Source of the DNA: Apus apus
Lineage: Eukaryota > Chordata > Aves > Apodiformes > Apodidae
Direction: 5' to 3'
Assembly: GCF_020740795.1 (NCBI RefSeq)
Contig: NC_067282.1
Span: 153,994,858-154,058,857, forward strand
Length of the DNA: 64,000 bases
The position numbers and the translations under genes are program-made. Below, in pieces: positions 23,601-35,113 of this stretch (the first letter of the stretch is position 1; each line of letters starts with the position of its first letter). The notes beneath the pieces were generated by a model. It saw only the letters and a list, made by a program, of their open reading frames with translations. It made no database searches and was not told the origin of the DNA.

Positions 23601-26600
23601 CTCTTGTCCCCTGTGCCTGCAAGGACACAGTAGTGGGGACACTGTCTTTCTCTGCTGTGACAAAGCGTGTGTCAGTGCTGTGGGCACCACAGAATGCCCC
23701 TGGCACGATGCTGAAGGCAAGAGGAGGCCCTCAGGAGGAAAGTCCTTGGAGAATCAGAGAGCCAGACCATCAGAACTGGCTCATGCTGGGTGCAAGAGTG
23801 GAGCCATTTGCCACCTCCCAACCTTGTCACCCCCTTGCTCTTTGGCTGGGCTGCCACACAGCATCTTCCTATCTCACACATACCCTTCTGCTCTGTGGAG
23901 GGTCTTCTTCCAGTCTCAGATCCACTACTTACACATCCTCTTCTTCCTCCCTTTCCTGGCCAGACCCCCAGGCTTGCTCAAGCCCATCCCTCAGTTCTCA
24001 TCTTCAGTAAGCTGGAGGTAAGAGTCACCCCAAGAAGTGGCCCTGCAAAAGCCCATGGCATGGAGCTGCAAACACCATGCCTCTCTGCAGCTCTTCCTCC
24101 AGGAAGAAAAGTGTTTCCTGTGTAGCCAACTGTCCCAAAAAAACCCCAAAGTCCTGCCTCATTCCTTGAGAGGAGTGTGTATGCCTGGAGCTCTACTGGC
24201 CACTCAGTTGCTGATGCTTGAACCAGAAGAAACCACCTGGGCAGGGGGGTGCTTGGCAGAACTAATCAAAATAGGGCAGGGATAACATCTTGGAACAGAA
24301 ACGTGCCTGTCTGGCTGATTCTCTTGGAGGCCAATCTGCAGCATGGATTATTGCCTGTTGTCACCCTGCCATGGATGTGAATGAGTCCGCCAGGACCCCT
24401 TGTGCTCTCCCTGGGGTCTCCATGCCTCTAGACAGAAGAGCCAGGGATTCCCACTCCCCTTCCCAGCATTTTTTGGTAACACGGAAACATGGTAAAGTGG
24501 CTAAGACAAAGCCAGAGAAGCCCTCTCTGCTCACCTCGAGAGAAACGCAGGCCTTTGCCAGCAAACTCCCTCTGCAATGCTGCCACAAACTTCTCCCGGA
24601 TCCGCTCTTTCTGTGAAGGAGAGGAAAGGGAAGAAAAAAGGGTTTGAAGAATGAGATGTTGACAGTCCACTGGAATCCACTGTAAGCAGTCTGCTGGGCA
24701 ACTTTGGCTTATTGCTCTGTACCCTTCCCACCTCCTTCAGTTTCCCAGAAGTTCAGCTCATAATCCAAAGTCTCCAGCTTTGCTTAAAAAGTCTTGCAAA
24801 GTTGGACTGATCCCTTAATCCCAACAAAGCTCCCCTAGGCAGAAACTGCTGTGAGCATGGGCCAAGTGCTTCAGAGATCTGCCCAGCAGATCCACCATGG
24901 CCCTCTCAGTCTGGAAAGCCCATCAGTTCCAGCTCTGATGGGGTTGGGAGAGTGGAAGAGAGAGGACAGCTGCTGGGCCATCTTTAGTTGCTGAAAATGA
25001 GGAAACACCCAATTAAACAAGCGTGTTATTCCCTGGGACTCTCCCACAGCGTGTTCCTGACCCCCGGCCCTGTCTGCACTGTGTTGCGCCTGCTGGTCTG
25101 GTGCACAGCTTGGAACCAGGCTCCTTTCTCCTCAGCGTGAAAGGGAAGCAGGTAAGGCCTGAGTTCTGCAGTGGTGCAAAACCAGCAAAAATGTGCAAAC
25201 CAGGCAGAGTCTGGGCTGCCTACCTTGTCCAGCTCAGAGAACTCGATCCGCTCCTCTGGCGTGCAGCTGCGTCCGATGGGGGAGATGTTCAGCATCCCAT
25301 TGCGAAACTCAATGAAGGTTCCTCTGTGGGCGGGCAAAGGCACAAGGTTACTGGGGAAGGGAGAGGAAAAACAGACCTTTCCAAGGGAATGGCTGCTCGA
25401 TGAGGCATGCAGTCTCTGCAGGGATGTCCAGGAGGAGAGAAGCCATGCCCACACACAGGTGCTTCACACCAGGCAGAGACCAGGCATCAACAACTCTGCT
25501 TAAGGTCTCCAAGGAGCTCATAGTTTTACAAAAACAGACTGTAAGAGAAAAGGAATAAACAGTTCCTTTGCACCCTGGGGTCAGGCTGGAAGCAACTAGC
25601 TTAGGTAAGATGATAAGAAAGTTTTTCTAATGCAATAACTGCAAGGAAAGCTATTGTCTGGACTGGACCAACCTCCTGACAAGACTGTGGTGTCTCCTCC
25701 ATTCCTGGAGGATTTTAAGAAGCAACGGGTGGGTTGGGTGAAGCTGGCAGTACCTGGGGGCAGTGGGATGGCACAGGTCAGTGTAACTCACTTCTGCTGC
25801 CCGGCAGCAGGCTGAGGAGCAATCAGGACCGTCTCCTGGGACACAAATCAGGACCACCTTGTGAGACCCGCAGGGCATTTTTATCTCCTGTTTGTCCCCT
25901 GCACCTTTGACTGCAACTCTTATCTAAGTTTGCAGGGACAGGAACCAGTTCTTGCTTGCCACCCTCACCTTGCACACACTCTGCTGCTTCCTGAGGGGGC
26001 TGGTTCGAAGCACTAGGCAGGCAGAAAACTGCTCCCTTCTTTTCTCTTTGCTGTTCGCTTCGCATAGAATCATAGAATCATTAAGGTTGGAAGGGACCTT
26101 AAAGATCATGAAGTTTATCTCAATACCAATTATCACTTTGGAATAGCTCACAGAAGGGTCAGACAGGTACCAGCCCTCTTGGGGCAGAAACAAAACAGGG
26201 GACAGCAGCACTGCCAATTCAAAAATAGATTGCAGCTCTTGTGGAAACCTAGCTGGAGCAGGGAGACTCCCCCTCCCTCTCCAGCTGAGGAGCCCTGAGT
26301 CCACTGACCCTCTCATGTCCCACTGTTTCTCTCTGATGAAGTAAGTGCTCATCATTCTGAGTCTGGAGGAAAAACTCTCCACCTCCTGTTTCATAACGCA
26401 GTGAAGAACATTACAGGGAACAGACACATGAGCAGCCATGCCTGCAGCCTCAGAGCAGCATCGCTGCAGCACCAAGGGTTTGGTGGTTCACAGCCCAGGC
26501 CAAGATTCAGGGGATGTGGGTTAAAGTCCTTGCTTTGCTAGAAATCCCATAAGCTTAAATCCACAGAGGGACTTGGAAGCTGAAATCTTGCCAGGCTGTT

Positions 26601-29142
26601 GGGTAACCAGAGAGCAATGAGGCAACCAAACAGCCTTGAGGGTTGTGAGTCCCAGCCCATACCTCTGGGGAAATGTTCAGCTGTCAGTCCATGGAGACAC
26701 CCTGGCCTCTCTCACCAGCCCTCTTGTTGCCACATGGTGATTCACATCAGGCAACTATTCTGGATCACAGTTTAGCAACTTTTACCAGCTTAATTTTGAC
26801 CAAACAGCTCACCTGCTCAGGTTCGTTGTGCAAACACAAGGAGAGAGCAGGAACAAACCAGCTGGGGCAAGGGGAGGGCCAAGCTGCTGCTGCTGTCAAC
26901 AGCAGAGCTGGATCATGCCAGCTTCAGGCATTTGTGAAACCAGTCTGAGGGATGGTTTGACACTGCACCAGGCTGGTTTAACTGCAGGCTGCCTCTAAAA
27001 GAGGTCCTCCTGCTCTTCCCTTCCACCTTCAAGCCATCTGTTCCCTTTCTCTCCTTTCAGGGCAAGCCAATCCAGTGGAAAACTACCCTTTCCTTTCTTG
27101 GCAGTGTCCTAGGCTTCCTCCAGAGGTGTACCAGCCCAGCTCACCCTATGGCTGCTGGATCTCATGGCAGAAAGCAGATGGGAACACAGGGCCCGGGGCA
27201 GAGCAAGGCCAACCCTATTACCAGTGATGCTGAGTGACACCGGGTTAGAAACAGTGTGAAACTGTGTGCTCAGGCACTGGACTTTCTCACTTAAGAGCCA
27301 TTGTTCATCTGTTTGGAAACTCATACAACCAATTATTCCAGATTCCCTGACCAGTAACGAGCTGGTACCATTGTCTTAAATGAGATGCAAGCAGTGGCTG
27401 TACCCTGATCCCCAGGGAAGAAAATCCGAGGGGCAAAAAAGCAGAACAAAGACCCTCCTCCATTATTTGCCCACGGTGCCCAGCTCAGTGGGACAGTAAT
27501 CCTACACAAGATTAAGATAAAACCTGGAACAAGCCAAGGTCAGTAGCTCAGCTGTTCTTAGGAGAGATCTGGAGCCCAGAGCTCCCTAGAAATCAGTGAT
27601 ATGACTGACACTTGCAGGGGCTTGGGACATTACCGTTTCTTGGGCAGCTTCAGCAGCGCCATGTAGTTGAGACAGAAGTTGATTAGATCTTGCAGCAGCT
27701 CTTCCCCTAAGTGGTCCTGAATGGCCTGTGGAAGAAGGGGGAGTGAGGAAGATGCCTGACCTCCTGTGGAGCCCACCTGAGAACATGACCTGGAGGAGAG
27801 GGACAATCAGACCTGGCATTTGGGGAGAAGAGGCTGCCCATCTGCCTGGGGCCAGGCACTGCTCCCCACAGTGTGCAGGGCACAGGGAAGGAGAGGCATG
27901 GCTACATGGGAGCTGGACCTACCTGCTTGGAGACCAGCTGCCCGTTCTTGTATTGCACTGTGCCATTCTCTGCGAAGACGTAGTCAAACTTATCAATGAC
28001 TGAGGAGGGAGGAAGCAAAAGAGGAAACATGAGTAGTGCCTGGGCCGAAAGGACTGGGCTCAGGACAGAGTGGTTCCTTTCTACCTTCCTTTCCGTGCCT
28101 CCTGTGCTCCACGAAGAGCCACTGACCATCCTTGCTCTTTACAAACTGGTCAAGAAGATTATCTTCTGCTCACAGGTGGGGAGCTGACGCGCGGGGAGGG
28201 GAAATGACCTGACCGAGGTCACGGGCTGAATCACTTGCAGGAGGAAGATAAGGGCTCCAAAATGTCAGGCTTTCAGCCATGTGCGTGCTTCCCTGTTCTC
28301 TCTCCTCCCCTCTCCACTGCCAGGGCGCCGGGGCCGTGCAGTTCCTGGTTACCTAACTGCAGCCCCTTCTGCAACCCGGACACACAGCGCTGCCGACTCA
28401 GCAAGCAGCTCCAGCCGGGAATTTCTCGGCCTCTCTCCGCCACCGAGGCAGGAGGCAGATGCCAGCCGTGCTTGGCATCCGTGCCGGAGAAGGAAAACAC
28501 GGCGGAGCGAGCGGGGGCTGCCCCGTCGCCCTCCTGCTCCCTTCCTCTACCCCACGTCCCTGTTCGAACACGATGAGGGACCCTCCGAAGACTCTACCAC
28601 GGAGCAGCAAGCGGGGGGCAAAATTTGCAAGGGGCTCCTGCCCGCCGAGGGGCAGAGGGAAGCTGTCAGAGCCCAGAGCTCGCAGGAACCCGACGCCGGA
28701 GCCGGCAGCGGGAGCATCGCTGCCTGCTCTCGGCAGCGGGAGCCGAGCCTGAGCCCGGCCGGCTGCCCCGGGGGCAGGGTTAGCACACGGGTGACCCCCG
28801 GGAAAGGGAAGGGGGAGCCCCACCGGCCGCACCTCACCTTCATCCCCGTCCCCCAGCTGCTCCGCTATCTTGGCGTAGTCGGAGCCTCCCACCACGCCGA
28901 TGAGCACCCTCTCCCGCAGCTCCCGCAGGAACGCGTCCACCTCGGGCTCGATTTTCTGGAGGGGAAGCAGCGGCTGAGACCGCGGGGAACACACGCGCAC
29001 ACACACGCACGCTCCGCCATGCTGCACCCCCCCTCCACCTCCCCCAGTCTACACCCCCGGGCCGACCCACCTGCCGAGCCGGCGTCAGGGTCCCGTCCAC
29101 ATCGAAGAGGCACAGCACGCGCCCCCGCGCCGCCGCCGCCAT
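20618..29142 (-). CDS. PMM1: phosphomannomutase 1
   Basis: Cytosolic HAD-superfamily enzyme interconverting mannose-6-phosphate and mannose-1-phosphate, feeding GDP-mannose for glycosylation; mammalian PMM1 also acts as an IMP-stimulated glucose-1,6-bisphosphatase. 257 aa (human 262; the N-terminus is five residues shorter). Exons in coding order: 29071-29142, 28838-28955, 27923-27999, 27634-27725, 25224-25323, 24535-24610, 21514-21629, 20618-20740 (stop TGA). All acceptors are AG and all donors GT; the total is 774 nt with no interruption. The motif FDVDGTLTP has nucleophile Asp14 and acid/base Asp16. Other landmarks are [36 protein letters not shown], a GKGLRFSRG turn, [15 protein letters not shown] and FFGNET, all conserved in the family. 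It is convergent with CSDC2 and has the same orientation as DESI1. Confidence 0.97.
20741..29070 (-). other. PMM1: PMM1 introns
   Basis: Seven introns; the largest are 21630-24534 (intron 6) and 25324-27633 (intron 4). Intron 4 carries a short CR1 end at 26063-26121. Otherwise I see no gene, RNA gene or clear repeat inside them. Confidence 0.5.
26063..26121 (-). mobile_element. CR1 LINE 3' terminus
   Basis: About 60 bp: CATAGAATCATAGAATCAT terminal repeats, then AGGTTGGAAGGGACCTTAAA and GATCAT. Minus strand, inside PMM1 intron 4. Confidence 0.88.
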
Positions 29143-29300
29143 CCCCGCCGCAGCCTCGGCCTCCGCGGGCGGGCGGGAGGCGGGACCGCGGGGCGGGGTG
29201 TGCGTGCGTGTGTGGGTGTGATGGCGGCCGCGGGGACGTGCGGGGCTGCCGGCGGGAGGGAGGCGGCCCGAGGAGCCAGAGGCTCCGGCCTAGCCAGCTC
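29143..29300 (-). promoter_or_regulatory. PMM1: CpG-island promoter of PMM1
   Basis: The CpG-rich zone stretches from about 28300 to 29400 across exons 1 and 2. Just upstream of the ATG are a GC box (GGGCGGGG, 29191-29198), a short GT-rich stretch and a YY1-like GATGGCGGCC (29220-29229). No TATA box is visible. The transcription start is not determined. Confidence 0.55.
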
Positions 29301-32074
29301 CTCATCGGTGGTTGGTGCGGGGATGCCTACTCCGGATACGAAGGCTTCGAAGCGCGTCTGTGATGCTGGGGAGTGAGGAGAGGTGCCTGCAGGGATTCGG
29401 GTGGCTCGATCGGCAGAAGCCCAAGGGCTCCTCTCCCAGCCGGCAGAGCTGTGAGCTAAGGCTCCGAGGACTCTCAAAAGACAGCCGTGGGCTCAGATAC
29501 GCTGATCTCCCAGGGGTTCAGGAGTGCAAACCTTTATTTTTCATAAGCCGCGACATGGTATGAGGATGAGACTTCCCACTGGATGGAAGAGGATTGGTGT
29601 TGGGAAAACCTGCCCGCTCACTCCTGCTGCGGCCCTGGCGTTGTAGCAGCACTGGGTTCTTGATGTAGCCCAACCTGCCCTACGGTCTTCTCTCCTGGCT
29701 GCTCCCACCCGGAGCTCTCTTGACTGGGAGAGACCTTCCTGCTCCCTTCTTGCGTTGACATTACTCTGGACATCCCAAAAGCAGGAGCTGCTCTCCCCGG
29801 GCTCAGGTACTGCACCGCAAGGCAGCAGTGCCACCTCGGGGCACTTCCCAGAATTGGGAAGTCGGCTAAAATTCAGCTCAGCGTTCACATTTTGCACTTC
29901 TAAGCTGCTGCCGGGTTTATGCTCCCAGGAGAACATTCCAACACTTACAACTACCTGCTGTGCTTTCTCCAGTTCATTCGTCACGCTGCTTTAGAAACCC
30001 AGTTTGAGTCAAAAGACGGCTCCCAGCACGCCGGCTGCCATTTGGCATCAGCTGGTGAGGTCTTGTGCCGCCTTCGTTTCCCTGAGAGCAGGAATCTGCC
30101 TTTGGGTGAAGCTTGTGGCCCTGTGGAGCTGTGCTTGTTCCTCCCCTCTGGGTTAGCTCTGACAACAGGGCTGCTGCAGCTATGCCAGTTATTTAATACT
30201 TCACACTTTAACCACTCATGGTGCTTTCCCTTAATTGCCGCTCTGATAAGCAGCAGCTGTCATTATGAAGAAAATCTGTTACCAGCAGCAAGCATTTTGT
30301 TTGAAGTTTAGAAGGTAAATGGCTGTGTTGGCTTACAATGTGCTGTCTAGAGCTGCCATTAAGGAAAAGGTTTTCCTTTTGTACATGTTCCCACATATTT
30401 TATGTGGGGTTACTACTGGTACCTGATAGCAAACTAGCACCCCGTCTGAATAACACAGCCCAAAATGACCACCATCACAAGTCTTTGTTGAAGTCCCCTT
30501 CTGTTACAAGGCCTCTTCTGTGTTACACTGATACAGACTGTTACACAAACAGCAAACTGTGTGGTTTGGATGGCACTGATAAGCATTCAGAAGGCTGAAT
30601 TAATTTATTCCCCAGAAACAGGTATTTCCCCTGCTCCCTAGCAGCCCACTGGCAGAGTCACGATGGGCAGCACCACACGATCCTTGCCAATATCCCCGCT
30701 GTGGCTCCGGAGGAACCCAGGCACCAAGACTGCTTCCTGAAGATGTTTGGTTTTTTTCCTTTTGAAAGTAGTAGCATCAAGATGATCTGTTGGATCAAGC
30801 ACTGGCTGGATGGTCAGGCCCAAAGAGTGGTGGTCAATGGAGTCAAGTCCAGCTGGCAGCCAGTCACATGTGGTGTTCCTCAGGGCTCAGTGTTGGGACC
30901 ATTTCTGTTTAACATCTTTATTGATGATCTTGATAAGGACATAGAGTGCATTATCAGTAAGTTTGCAGATGACACCAAGCTAGGCAGGAGTGTTGATCTG
31001 CATGAGGATAGGGAGGCTCTGCAGAGAGACTTGGCTAGATTAGATTGTTGGGCTAATGTCAATGGTGTGGGCTTCAACAAGGCCAAGGGCCAACTCCTGC
31101 ACTTGGGCCACAACAACCCCATGCAACACTGCAGGCTTGGGGAAGTGTGGCTGGAAAGTGTCCGGCAGAAAAGGACCCGGGGCTTCTAATTCACAAGTGG
31201 CTGAATACGAGCCAGCAGGGTGCCCAGGTGGCCAAGAAAGCCAATGGCATCCTGGCTGGTATTAGAAATAGTGTGACCAGCAGAAGGAGAGAGGCGATTG
31301 TCCCTGTGTACTCAGCACTGGTGAGGTCACACCTGGAGTATTGCATCCAGTTTTGGGCACCTCAATTCAAGAGAGATATTGAGGTGCTGGAGCGAGTACA
31401 GAGGAGGGCAATGAAGCTGGTGAGGGGCCTAGAGAATAAATCTTATGAAGAACCCTTGAAGGAGCTGGGAATGTTTAGTTTGAGGAAGAGGAGGCTGAGG
31501 GGAGACCTCGTCAGTCTCTACAACTACCTGAAAGGTCATTGTAGAGAGGTTGGTGCTGGTCTCTTTTCACAGGTAATTAGTGATAGAACAAGAAGGAATG
31601 GCTTCAAGCTGTAAGAGGGGAGGTTTAGACTGGACATGGCAAAAAAAAAAAATTCACAGAAAGAGTGGTCAGACACTGGAATAGGCTGCCCAGGGAGGTG
31701 GTTGAGTCACCATCCCTGGATGTGGTGTTGGTGGATATGGTTTAGGGGAGAACTTTGTAGTAGAGATGATGGTTGGCCTCAGTGATCCCAAGGGTCTTTT
31801 CCAACATGAATAGTTCTATGATTCTATGATAAGACAGTATGCAAAAGCTTAAAGCCTCTGTTGGGCCTCTTCTTCAGCTGACTACACTTGACATTTCGTG
31901 CTTGTACACTTGGATGAGCAAGGGCTGCACAAACCCTGGTGGCAGCAATCACCACTACTTCATCAGCAGAACCTGGGACATTCTGGGACCAGAGCAAAGG
32001 AGATGACTTCAGGTCAGCTGCATTTGCCAAGCAGCTGTGCAGACACATACATTCAAACAGGAAAACTTGCTGTA
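29301..32074. other. PMM1-DESI1 intergenic region
   Basis: Contains the CR1 copy at 30775-31830. The remaining sequence shows no recognisable gene or RNA. Confidence 0.5.
30775..31830 (+). mobile_element. CR1 LINE, largest copy, with part of reverse transcriptase
   Basis: About 1.05 kb of CR1 on the plus strand, 5'-truncated. The first open frame (to about 31189) carries RT motifs: [27 protein letters not shown] (block 4) and the catalytic FADDTKL (block 5). It then ends, and the remaining ORF2 continues in another frame from about 31150 ([31 protein letters not shown]) to a stop at 31612-31614. So there is at least one frameshift and a premature end. A 12-13-A run lies near 31640-31653. The 3' end has TTCTATGATTCTATGAT. 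The tail matches the copy at 56400-56913 closely, so both belong to one subfamily. Confidence 0.95.
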
Positions 32075-35000
32075 TTTCTTTTTATTGTAATAGAAAAAAA
32101 AAACCCACAAATAAATCAAAACATCACTTTCTGCCTAAAGACATTATTAACATTTTTAAAATGGCACGGGGGAACCCCAGCAATACAAGACAGAATAGGA
32201 GGTGTGGGCAAAACGGTTCTGTTCCCCTTCAGGAGGTCAGTTTCCCTGCCCCTTTGTCGATCAGCTGGCTGCAGTTCATCACCTATATACACTTACACAC
32301 AGCTCTCTGCCTAGTCTATATTCCTATGAGTAGGTATGGCTCATTGGAATGCTTGGGGCACAGTCCTGCAATTTGCATCTAACCATCTCTGGAGGAAATG
32401 GGTTTCCTAAGAGTCCTATACAGGGTACAGGGGTCTCCTTACCCTGTAAGACCAAGTAAACAGGAGTCCCTCCTACAGTTCTTTTGCCACGAAACACAGA
32501 GTAGGTCCTGAGCCCGGAAGACCCTCAGAAGACCCTTGGCTACTGCGAACAGCATGTGGCTGAGTGAAATTTTACCCAGTGACCTTAAAGTAGCAGCATT
32601 ATCTCTGCAAAGAGGCTGCTCAGGAGGGGAAAAGACAAGAGTGCAAAATCCATGAAGACGTTCCTCTTCTTACCTGCCTCCTGAAACGATGTAAGAAGTT
32701 CTGAAGTAGGCAGCCAAGCAGAAACCAGGCTCAGGTCCTCTAAAGTGGACATACAGGGGATATCCTCATTGCAAGAGTGTGGGACAGAAACTGTGGCACC
32801 AGTGCTTCCACTACAGGCAGCTGTGCCTGAAAGCATAGTTTGCTGAAAGATAAGCAAGCAGAGCTATACTGCTTGCAGGTGCCAAACTAGCATACCTAGA
32901 TGGGCTGCACGGCATCCACTCAAGTATACCTGTTCAAGTGAGCAAGCTCCAAAATCTCTAACATGCTATAGCATTTTGTGGCACAGTCATGTGTGTATTA
33001 AGATGAGAGACTGGTAACTCTTGACAGAATAGGCATGGGGAAAAGGGCTTAAAAGGGTACACATACTTCAAAGGAAAAGTAAGCTATGGCTTTAGCAGGA
33101 AACAAACACCAATCCATCCATCCATCCAGGAGCACCAAAGGGCATTAATAAATGATTTATTATAGCATGCTTTCTGCAAACAGGACATTTTGATGGTGAA
33201 AAATTGAAAGCTTTTGCATAAGCCCATCTGTACTAACAGCTACAGTTGTCTCCAGGTCCAGTCCCTCAAATTAAATGCTTAAGGAGAAGTTGATGGCACA
33301 AGCAGAGAATGACAAGGAAAAAAAAAATCTAGGCTGCAAGGGCCACTGCTGTGCACCAAGAACAGGTACACACAAAACTGCAAAATGGACTGACAGTATT
33401 CTGTTTCCACTTGTGTAGTAACTCCACACAGTGCAGGGCAACAGAGTATTTGTTGCACTTCTCCTCCGTTCCATCCCCTCAAAAATATGAGCCACTATAG
33501 TAGCCCCCCGGTACCAGCTCGCGACATCCACACTGTGTAAAAGTGTGATAAATTTATCAGATTGCATTCATCTGGAAGAAAGGGCCCATCAGAGAAAAGA
33601 CATCTTCTTTAGGTATGCAGGTAGTTTCCAGTGCAGGAGGTCTGAGATGCAGGACTGAACTTGCAGCAACACTTTTCACAACAAAGCATTGGACAAAGGA
33701 CTATACATTTGCATAGATGCTTTTCCAGCAGCATCTGGGATGTACAATCCATATTTATGGAGCATCAGCAATGTTTTGGAGTTTGTTCAAAGTCTGTCTT
33801 GTGTTCCTTCCTAAATTCAGGAAAATAGTGTATATACATGCATAAAAAGAAACCAGTGTGCCTATTCTTTCATTCCCCTAATCTTTTTGAACTGCAAATG
33901 ACTGCAAAGCTGTAAGAATCTTAAACTAGAAGATGCAGTATTGATACGATCTAATGTCAATCTAAGGACAGGACTGCTTCTGCAGGTGTCCCAATAAATT
34001 CAATTGTTCCATAGAAAAGCTTAATTTCCTCATTTTCTTTCCATTTGGGGAGACCTCCCATCTATTTGTCTTAACACTGAAGCAAGAGCCCTGTGATGTG
34101 CTTGACTGCTTTGGAAAGGACAGCAGCATCCAAGCAAGCTGGAACTCCTACTGTGTCTGCAACTAGATATTGGAGGTGGAACTGGTCCACCTTACATTGT
34201 TGTGCAGTTGCCAAGCTATTCCTGCCTTACTGTACTGTAACTCTGGCTTGGTAAGAAAAAACAAACAGTTCTTATGTAAAAGGTACATAGTTAACAAGGT
34301 TCGTCTATCTGCTGATTAGCTTACATGCAAGAAAAGGAAACATACAACTTAATTTTACTTTCACCTGAAATTTGTTTCCACCACTTCTGCTCATGAGATT
34401 CTATTATTTCAGCCATTTCTTTCCCATAACTCTAACATTAGGAGGCTCTCATTAACCACGAGTTCCAGCCCCCCTCCCACACACAGCTAGTCACACTGAA
34501 AGTTTCAACTTTTGGGCGTGACACTGACACACAGTTCAGCTTGATCACTTTTCCCACACAGCTGTGCCACTGTAAATATTCTGACCAGATAAGTTCAGCT
34601 TTTCCCCTGAGCAAGTAACACAATGTCAACGAAATATGCAGAAGACTAATCCTGGGACACCTTCACTTCCTAGGTTACCAGCACTTCCTTTGTCTTCTGA
34701 CTACAGACTTCAGCATGTACCCCCATAATATAGGCTGTGACAGGAGAAAGAGACAAAAGCCTGCCAGGGATGCCTAGGACATCCCCTTATTTATTCCAAA
34801 TTGTGTAATGGGCTCTTGAATGCTCATGGAATGAATTCCCACTTACCAGCATGAGAGTTACTTAAAAAGTGTCAGCCTACTTACACAAGACAGCCTTTAT
34901 AAATTAGTACAATACTATTAGAAATTATGGCAATCCTTTTGGTAGCATTGTCTTACATGCACCCTGATAAATCCTCTTCCCAGGAAATTTTAAAATTTGT

Positions 35001-35113
35001 CTTGTAACTTCTGTAGAGTTAATTCTGATGGGAAATTATAAAATAGAAATCTGGTAGATTCATGTTTAAAAAGGAAGAGGCCTGATGAGGCTGGGCACAC
35101 TGGGTCACTCCTG
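32075..35113 (-). other. DESI1: DESI1 3' UTR (inferred)
   Basis: About 3 kb of AT-rich sequence with no coding frame follows the DESI1 stop. Several minus-strand AATAAA hexamers occur, including 33156-33161 and the most distal at 32081-32086. A long 3' UTR fits what is known for mammalian DESI1, but the end point here is inferred. Confidence 0.5.
32081..32086 (-). terminator. DESI1: distal candidate poly(A) signal of DESI1
   Basis: TTTATT on the plus strand, AATAAA on the minus strand. It is the last canonical hexamer I see before the intergenic CR1. Earlier signals such as 33156-33161 may give shorter transcripts. Confidence 0.4.

Noticed and set aside
25645-25790. possible old CR1 piece in PMM1 intron 4
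   Set aside because: Only a short phrase (CTCCATTCCTGGAGGATTTT) looks CR1-like and the flanks do not follow; too weak to call.
28281-29363. 360-codon open frame on the plus strand across PMM1 exons 1 and 2
   Set aside because: It is antisense to real PMM1 exons in a CpG island, is rich in Pro, Arg, Ala and Gly as expected of GC-rich chance frames, and resembles no known protein.
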